Source: Chrysochromulina tobinii (taxonomy: Eukaryota; Haptophyta; Prymnesiales; Chrysochromulinaceae). Taken from it: DNA of 12,090 nucleotides. The notes below the pieces were generated by a model that was not told where the DNA came from, did no database searches, and was given only the letters and a program-made list of their open reading frames with translations. The first letter of the stretch is position 1. The number at the start of each line of letters is the position of its first letter. Below are positions 8,101 to 12,090 of the stretch, in pieces. The stretch covers positions 1 to 12,090 of the forward strand of contig JWZX01001621.1 in the NCBI GenBank assembly GCA_001275005.1, given 5' to 3'. Position numbers and translations under genes: made by a program.

Positions 8101-8654
8101 GGTGAGGCACCGCCGGGTGCGACCACGACCGATGCACTGCCTAATGCGGTAACGACGGCGATGACGAGGGCGGGGATGGAGGCGGGTGAGGAGGCGGATG
8201 CTACTTATTCGCCTGAGGAACGACGCGGGCTACTGGCGTTCCTGCGGCGCAAGGTGATGGCCCTTGAGGACACTTTATTGCACTTGATGATACTTGATTG
8301 CCCTTGATGACCATTGATGAGGAGCGACGCGGGTAAATCGCGTTCCTGCGGCGCGAGGTGAAGGCCAAGCGCCAAGCCGCGCTCCCAGCATGCAAGTGCT
8401 CACCACGGCGCCCTCGCTTCTCCCCACAGGTGAAGGCCAAGCGCCAAGCCGCGCTCGCACTCGCACCAAAGCTGCGGAACTTCATGCGCGCGCCGGCAAC
8501 GCCCGACGCCCGGGACGGTAAGGGTGGCCGTCAAGGTATGGGCGCGTCCACGACCTTCTCGACGAGCCGGAGCGTGGATGAGAACGCGGCCGCTGTCGGT
8601 GACCCGTTCGACGACTTTGACCGTCGGCTTGGAAAACGGCCGGACACAGCCTGA
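5106..8654 (+). CDS. plastid-targeted conserved membrane protein of cyanobacterial ancestry, seven exons
   Basis: Exons 5106-5768, 6110-6298, 6549-6860, 7068-7405, 7534-7611, 7941-8253 and 8430-8654 join in frame to 705 residues. The ATG at 5106 opens a signal peptide (LCLLGLLLGPCAALVPCAFS) and then an Ala/Arg-rich stretch, a bipartite leader expected for a complex plastid. Residues 58-116 form a winged-helix-like unit ending LLFVFEP. A membrane span follows at 147-169, a Tyr/Gly-rich loop at about 190-213, and the family hallmark LFGDGNPN at 227-234. A second winged-helix-like unit ends LIYRFPDL (309-316). Further spans lie at 481-500 and 529-548, with a basic stretch (RNRLVNRAISERNRNR) and a C-terminus with FDRRLGKR. 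This order matches a family in cyanobacteria and plants; some plant members are labelled iron-sulfur cluster biosynthesis family protein, but I know of no proven function. Residues about 320-470 look like a lineage-specific insertion. Confidence 0.85.
5769..6109 (+). other. intron 1 of the plastid-protein gene, with two decoy exon starts
   Basis: Starts GTGATC, ends TTGCTCGCAG, phase 0. It is filled with GATGGCC(TCT) units and then a 24-base unit (AATGACCTCCCTAATGGCC + TTGCT) repeated with small variants. CGCAGAGCTGCTTCTC, meaning acceptor plus first bases of the next exon, occurs at 5937-5952 and 6027-6044 before the real one at 6105-6120. The real site is the last because only it leads into LLFGDGNPN. 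Confidence 0.85.
6299..6548 (+). other. intron 2 of the plastid-protein gene, containing a junction-spanning exon copy
   Basis: Starts GTGCGTGA and the next exon also starts GTGCGTGA; phase 0, joining RPGAP to VREDWML. Bases 6351-6380 repeat the last 30 bases of the upstream exon (6269-6298) and run directly into 14 bases identical to the start of the next exon (6381-6394). Another exon-start copy is at 6485-6503. The 3' end is GGTCTCCCTCATCAG. Confidence 0.88.
6861..7067 (+). other. intron 3 of the plastid-protein gene
   Basis: Starts GTGGGT, ends GATGGGCAG, phase 0. The upstream exon ends TTGGGCAG, nearly the same as the intron end. Bases 6869-6935 are ATTGGCATGG/ATTGGCATGC repeats. GCTGGATGGGCAG at 6989-7001 followed by a diverged exon start is a decoy of the true acceptor at 7055-7067. 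Confidence 0.8.
7406..7533 (+). other. intron 4 of the plastid-protein gene, second 3'-end module
   Basis: Starts GTGCGC, ends CCTCTCCCCACAG, phase 2, giving YIGR-ILASVSG. A 28-base module beginning GCATGCACGTGCTCACC occurs twice (about 7451-7479 and 7493-7519). The same module ends intron 6 (8388-8429). Confidence 0.85.
7612..7940 (+). other. intron 5 of the plastid-protein gene, GCATGC-rich
   Basis: Starts GTACGCGC; the next exon starts GTACGTGCC. Phase 2, giving LLRKA-YVPLLVY. It holds about seven GCATGC motifs in variants of GTGCATGCTGAGTG, then TGATGGCCTCTGAGTGCC units. Ends ATTGCCATCAG. Confidence 0.82.
8254..8429 (+). other. intron 6 of the plastid-protein gene, containing a junction-spanning exon copy
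   Basis: Starts GTGATGGCC; the next exon starts GTGAAGGCC. Phase 0, ends CTTCTCCCCACAG. Bases 8319-8357 are a diverged copy of the upstream exon end and continue without interruption into 27 bases identical to the next exon's start (8358-8384 equals 8430-8456). The copy contains an in-frame TAA, so it is not itself an exon. Confidence 0.87.
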
Positions 8655-8868
8655 TGACCCCAGATGATCTAATGACGCCGGATGACGTCGGATGACGCCT
8701 GGTGGCGCCAGATGATCTAATGACGCCGAATGACGCCAAATGACGCCAAATGACGCCGAGTGACGCCTGATGACGCCTAATGACGCCTGATGACGCCTAA
8801 TGACGCTTGATGACGCCTAATGACGCCTGATGACCGTCAGCTTGGACCGCGGCCGGACGAACAGCTTG
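8655..8868 (+). repeat. TGATGACGCC minisatellite and echo of the coding 3' end
   Basis: Immediately after the TGA, 10-base units TGATGACGCC / TAATGACGCC with variants run to about 8830. They are followed at 8831-8868 by a diverged copy of the last 37 coding bases (8618-8654), both beginning TGACCGTC and ending in an AGCxTGA. The array is thus flanked by two copies of the C-terminal coding sequence, the same arrangement seen inside the introns. Confidence 0.85.
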
Positions 8869-9481
8869 ACGAACGGCCGGGCGCGGGGCAAGATGGAGGC
8901 CTCCCAGGCAGCTTGACAGGGGCAGAGAGAGGTACACACTTCTGGAGGCAAGCGTTGGAAAGGCACAGGTTGGCCTAGCGGGCGCGTCGGTGTTATGGCA
9001 CGAGCGCGCGACGCGTCCGCTAGGTCGGTGAGGCGCTACGGCTGTACGTTGACTGTCCTTATATCGTTATGTCGCTTCTCCTGACCTTCGTGCGTTCCCG
9101 GGACGCGCTACACCGCGACTCTGTACCGTCTGTAGTCTGTGACTGTGTACGGGGTACACCTCGTCCTGTACCTCGATAGCCCGTATACACTCTCGATCCG
9201 CGCATCGCCACGCATCTGGCTCGGTCATTATACGGAAACGCGTAAGCCGGTATTGGGTATAAGGCTCCTGCCCCGTGCCATGATGGACGCGTGAATGGAC
9301 GCGTTTGGAACGAGGAACTGCTCGTTGGCGGGGCAGGCAACGCTCCAACGGCCGCCGCGGCCAGGATGCAGGAAGTGCGGCGAGTCGAATCCGCTTACGC
9401 ACGCGGGATCACACGTCACAGTAGAAAAGTTTGTTTTATGGTCTCACCGGACGCCACTAACGAGGCGGGTAGGGGTAACCT
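8869..9481. other. intergenic region between convergent genes
   Basis: No convincing gene is seen on either strand. The short open frames lack recognisable domains, and their codons run through repetitive or hairpin sequence. The region holds the hairpin at 8974-9024 and a small GTGTAC-GGG-GTACAC inverted repeat near 9145-9160. It presumably contains the 3' ends of both flanking transcripts. Confidence 0.5.
8974..9024. repeat. long hairpin (inverted repeat)
   Basis: CCTAGCGGGCGCGTCG at 8974-8989 pairs with CGACGCGTCCGCTAGG at 9009-9024: 16 positions, one of them a G-U wobble, around a 19-base loop. It lies between two converging genes, so it could act in a transcript 3' end, or be the remnant of a small inverted-repeat element. 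Confidence 0.75.
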
Positions 9482-10735
9482 TCATACTACTGTGATCACA
9501 GTGTCATGGGCAACGTGTATCCCTGGCGTAATCCCAGCTGGCGAGGCGCTCGAGTCAGCGCTGCCAGCGGTTGCGTATGGCGCGGGGACGGCGAAGGCGC
9601 TCGAGACAGCGCTCACCGGCTGGCCGTAGACAGGTGATTGTCTCTGATTGTCTTGTGATCTTCCGCTGAGTGCGGTCACCGGTATGCCGAAGACAGGCTC
9701 GACGTAGAAATCGAGCCCAACACGGCGCTCCTCCACACCGCTGATTTCCGCTGATTGCCACTGATTGCCATGAATGTCCGACGGCTCGACACCGAGTCCG
9801 ACAGCGCGCGCCGCCGCGGGCACACCGAGTCCGACAGCGCGCGCCGCCGCGGGCACACCGAGTCCGACGGCGCGCGCCGCCGCGGGCACGCCCATCTGCA
9901 CGACCACCGCGGTCGCGTCCGCCACGGGCACACCTCTCACCGGTACGGCACGCGCCGCCGCGGGCACACCTCTCGCCGACACGGCGCGCGCCGCCGCGGG
10001 CACACCTCTCGCCGGCACGACATCAGCGCGCCCCGCGTGACGCGCTGGTGACGGCGCTGAGATCTGACGCGCGCGCGAAGCAATCCTCCTCCTGAGTTGT
10101 AGACGAGCTTTGCGTCGTATGTGCAGCTGATTCAGGTGGATGGTGCACAGGATCAGCATCACGACGAAGAGCGGCGAGAGAAATAGCAAGCTGAAGTTCC
10201 CCGCCTGCTCATGCGCCTCCTTTGCTGTCGGCTCACACGGCGGGGGCGAGGGAGGCGGTCGTGATGTAGTGGATTGAGGTACGGCGCAGTGAGGTACGGC
10301 GCAGAGCTCGAACCCTCCGCGCGCGGAATAAGTGTCGGTCGACCAGATCAGCCTCGAGCCTTCCGAGGCATTCACCCAGACCGGAGGATGTCGGTTGTCA
10401 GACCATGCGAATGAGGGGGCAGAGTACGGCCTCGACGCTGGGACCGTGACGCCTGGAGCATAGAGGGCTATCCAGTCGAAGCCACTTTCGAGTTCGAAGA
10501 ACGCGCGGTGCAGCGTCACATTCTGGTCAATCCGGATGTTGCACCACTCGTTGCTAGAATAGCCTCTGGTGCCGTCTGTCACGCAATAGGTCGAAACCCC
10601 GTAGAGGTCGGGGCTGATCTTAGGGCTGCTAATGAAACAGGTCGACACAGACGGGCTGGAGCTCATCACCGTAAATGGCGGCGAGCTGAAGCCCACACAG
10701 GGTGGCGGCGTCGGCGGCGGCGAGACGCCATCCAT
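9482..10735 (-). CDS. CUB-like single-pass membrane protein with repetitive cytoplasmic tail
   Basis: Encodes 417 residues from the first ATG (10735) to TGA (9482-9484). The frame is open upstream to a stop at 10871-10873 and reads plausible protein (VVVTFTFLTPELGTLAAAYP), so the true N-terminus, with the signal peptide missing here, probably lies in an upstream exon. Residues 33-145 fit a CUB-like fold: CFISSP, a YSSNEWCNIRI step, FFELESGFDWIALY, GSRLIWSTDTYS and GGFELC. A Pro-rich hinge (PPPSPPP) precedes a membrane span at about 181-200, then a strongly basic stop-transfer stretch. The tail carries repeats of GVPAAARAV (about 243-315) and a PVYGQPVSAVSSAFAVPAP end. CUB-like domains bind proteins or glycans outside the cell; the partner is unknown. 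Confidence 0.72.
   Translation of the reverse strand: MDGVSPPPTPPPCVGFSSPPFTVMSSSPSVSTCFISSPKISPDLYGVSTYCVTDGTRGYSSNEWCNIRIDQNVTLHRAFFELESGFDWIALYAPGVTVPASRPYSAPSFAWSDNRHPPVWVNASEGSRLIWSTDTYSARGGFELCAVPHCAVPQSTTSRPPPSPPPCEPTAKEAHEQAGNFSLLFLSPLFVVMLILCTIHLNQLHIRRKARLQLRRRIASRARQISAPSPARHAGRADVVPARGVPAAARAVSARGVPAAARAVPVRGVPVADATAVVVQMGVPAAARAVGLGVPAAARAVGLGVPAAARAVGLGVEPSDIHGNQWQSAEISGVEERRVGLDFYVEPVFGIPVTALSGRSQDNQRQSPVYGQPVSAVSSAFAVPAPYATAGSADSSASPAGITPGIHVAHDTVITVV
9784..10022 (-). repeat. coding minisatellite in the cytoplasmic tail
   Basis: About six tandem units of 33 bases (some longer), rich in GCGCGCCGCCGCGGGCA, encode GVPAAARAV-GL or -SAR variants. The last three units (about 9784-9890 on the + axis) are nearly identical, suggesting recent expansion. 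The opposite strand is also open through this GC-rich repeat, but lacks a recognisable protein. Confidence 0.8.
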
Positions 10736-11129
10736 CGAAACAATTGACGGTCGCTCGGTTTTGCACGTTGCAGGGTAGGCTGCAGCGAGTGTGCCGAGTT
10801 CCGGTGTGAGGAATGTGAACGTTACTACGACAGACGCGCCAACAGGTTCTACGGCACTGTTACTGCCCGCTCAGAATACGATCAACATTTCAGGGGAGTC
10901 GAGGGAGTCGACCTTCGTCCAGCGTGAACACCAGCTTCTCTAACTAGTACACTTCTCCGCTCCCTTTGTTTGCGCGCCCCCCACGAACGAGACGGCGCGC
11001 TCAGCCGTCGTGCGCTCAGCCGTCGTCGCTTGTAGTATGGCACTACCTCGATCCTTCGCGACGCGACCCGAACACCGCAACCGCCAAACGCCAACTCCCA
11101 AACTATCCCAAATCCCAAACTAGGCGCTC
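10736..11129 (-). other. region between the two minus-strand genes
   Basis: Bases 10736-10870 probably belong to the 5' part of the CUB-like gene (open frame). Candidate acceptors for an upstream exon lie near 10850-10875, where the minus strand has several AGs including GGCAG. Bases 10875-11129 hold no gene I can support; a doubled CGACGGCTGAGCGC occurs near 10990-11030. Confidence 0.4.
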
Positions 11130-11962
11130 TCAGAGCCATGTGTAGTAGCCAGAGCAATTCGGTCGCGGTTCCACCCTCCTCGACTGCTCGCGCCCGATGA
11201 TATAGTACATCGGGTTCCATCCGAGCGATGAGTCCGATCCCCCGAACCAATCGGGCGCGAAGGCCATCACCTGATGAGGGATGCAATCAGAGGTCATGAT
11301 GGCACTCATCTCGATGAGCGAGGCCATCCATGGTCATCAATGGCACTCACCCGGGCCGACGGAACGCCGAGTGCACTTGTGCTCGACTTCGTACTCGCAC
11401 TCGCCATGCCGTGCCCGGTTTCGTCAAATGTGCCGGATGCGAATGTGTTCGACTTCGTGCTCACACTCGAGCTCGCACTTGAGCTCGCACTTGAGCTCGA
11501 CTTCGAGCTCGCACTCGAGCTCGCACTCGACGGCCGCTCGGCCACCTGCGAATGAGATGGCTCATCAGGGACGCTCAGACGCGCTCAGGACGGCGCTCCA
11601 GAGGCGATCAGATTGCATGCTCGGCCACCTAGGAATGAGATGGCTCATCAGGGACGCTCAGGACGGCGCTCCACCTGGGAAGGGTCGTCGACCCAGGGTG
11701 GAATGAGATGGCTCATCAGGGACGCTCAGTACGGCGCGCTCAGGACGGCGCTCCACCTGGGAAGGATCGTCAACCCAGGGTGGAATGAGATGGCTCATCA
11801 GGGACGCTCAGTACGGCGCGCTCAGGACGGCGCTCCACCTGGGAAGGGTCGTCGACCCAGGGTGGCAGCGTGGGCCCAGCGACGATCCAATGCAAGCTCT
11901 CGCCATGCCGTGACGATTGTAAAGGGTCCCTCAGGGCCGTCAAGACACGGCTCTCCAAGGAC
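11130..11962 (-). CDS. unrecognised gene, last three exons (5' part beyond the window)
   Basis: Read on the minus strand, exons are 11962-11839, 11545-11351 and 11270-11130 (TGA). They join in one frame: ...SLESRVLTALRDPL / GESLHWIVAGPTLPPWVDD-PSQ, then a Ser/Ala-rich stretch of 65 residues, then VMAFAPDWFGGSDSS and LGWNPMYYIIGREQ to a C-terminus GYYTWL. The frame of the first exon is chosen because it matches the phase of the next two; another open frame (PEGPFTIVTAWREL) would not. Acceptors are CATCAG, CGCAG and CATCAG; donors are GTGGAG and GTGAGT. I do not recognise the family. The Ser-rich part looks like a disordered linker made from a 12-base repeat. Confidence 0.5.
11271..11350 (-). 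other. 80-base intron with shared 3' end
   Basis: Minus strand: starts GTGAGTGCCATTGATGACC and ends TGATTGCATCCCTCATCAG; the next exon starts GTGATGG, sharing GTGA with the intron start. Its 3' end matches those of introns in the plus-strand genes at 4389, 4448 and 6548. Confidence 0.7.
11440..11545 (-). repeat. 12-base coding repeat (Ser/Ala-rich)
   Basis: Variants of GAGCTCGAGTGC repeat through this part of the exon and encode SSSASSSASSK-type sequence in the chosen frame. GAGCTC sites recur every 12 bases or so. Confidence 0.75.
11546..11838 (-). other. intron built of 82-base GT...AG units
   Basis: The exon end plus donor (+ coordinates 11829-11865) is repeated at 11747-11783 and 11665-11701, exactly 82 bases apart. 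Each 82-base unit begins GTGGAGCGCC and ends CCTTCCCAG on the minus strand, so each is a self-contained candidate intron. A further AG followed by GTGGCCGAG occurs at about 11628-11635 (TTCCTAG), a decoy of the true next exon start (11545). Confidence 0.75.
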
Positions 11963-12090
11963 CTGATGAGGGAGGTCATTAGCGGCGAGTAGTGCATGAG
12001 GTAGGTCATCGATGGCAATGCGTGGTACACCCACAGACACTTGATGAGGGATGCAATCAGAGGTCATCGATGGCAATGCGTGGTACACCC
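11963..12090 (-). other. intron (3' part) at the right edge
   Basis: On the minus strand the sequence ends GACCTCCCTCATCAG before the exon at 11962. A 30-base string (GGGTGTACCACGCATTGCC and onward) occurs at 12090-12061 and 12030-12001, a 60-base offset. CCCTCATCAAG near 12043 is a decayed copy of the same 3' module. Whether any of the GGGTGTACC copies is exon cannot be told here. Confidence 0.5.

Noticed and set aside
9291-9629. Plus-strand open frame of 112 codons.
   Set aside because: No recognisable domain, and it overlaps the tail of the better supported minus-strand CUB-like gene.
9755-10051. Plus-strand open frames through the GC-rich minisatellite.
   Set aside because: Repeats in GC-rich DNA stay open in several frames; the minus frame alone connects to a membrane span and a CUB-like domain.
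10882-11286. Minus-strand open frame of 134 codons.
   Set aside because: It overlaps the last exon of the right-hand gene in another frame and shows only low-complexity Arg-rich sequence.

Overview
The window looks like nuclear DNA of a GC-rich eukaryotic alga with a secondary (red-lineage) plastid; a haptophyte is my best guess, but this is inference. Genes are split by GT-AG introns made of short TGATGGCC/TAATGACC/TGATTGCC-type repeats. One gene encodes a cyanobacterial/plastid-lineage membrane protein that starts with a signal peptide followed by an Ala/Arg-rich transit-like stretch. Other proteins are typical eukaryotic types: a RanBP2-type zinc finger, a ZZ-like segment, and a CUB-like ectodomain with one membrane span. 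There are no bacterial operon features.

Layout. (1) 1-3530, + strand: the 3' part of a ZZ-like/Cys-rich gene (to 1012), then a complete small Pro-rich RanBP2 zinc-finger gene (1879-2616). The two share a Cys-rich C-terminal module. A tandemly repeated block (785-1849 and 2320-3465) carries that module, the 3' flank and the whole upstream region of the next gene, so the second and third genes have nearly the same 5' flank. (2) 3531-4877, + strand: a three-exon gene for a protein with about three Tudor/Agenet-like repeats. (3) 5106-8654, + strand: a seven-exon gene for a 705-residue plastid-targeted membrane protein. All seven exons join in frame and its segment order matches cyanobacterial and plant relatives. 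(4) 8655-9481: a TGATGACGCC minisatellite, a partial copy of the preceding C-terminal coding sequence, a strong hairpin, and no gene. (5) 9482-10735 (perhaps to 10870), - strand: a CUB-like single-pass membrane protein with a repetitive cytoplasmic tail. (6) 11130-11962, - strand: the last three exons of an unrecognised gene that enters from the right edge.

The most unusual signal is how the introns are built. Many introns begin with nearly the same bases as the exon that follows them. Several contain one to three extra copies of the next exon's first bases, often preceded by AG. Two contain an uninterrupted copy that crosses the exon-exon junction. Two 3'-end modules are reused: one ending CCCTCATCAG in introns of three different genes on both strands, and one ending TCTCCCCACAG in two introns of the plastid-protein gene. 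Together this suggests recent intron gain or expansion through local duplication, introner-like in character, possibly with tandem or recursive splice sites. No function linking the neighbouring genes is evident.
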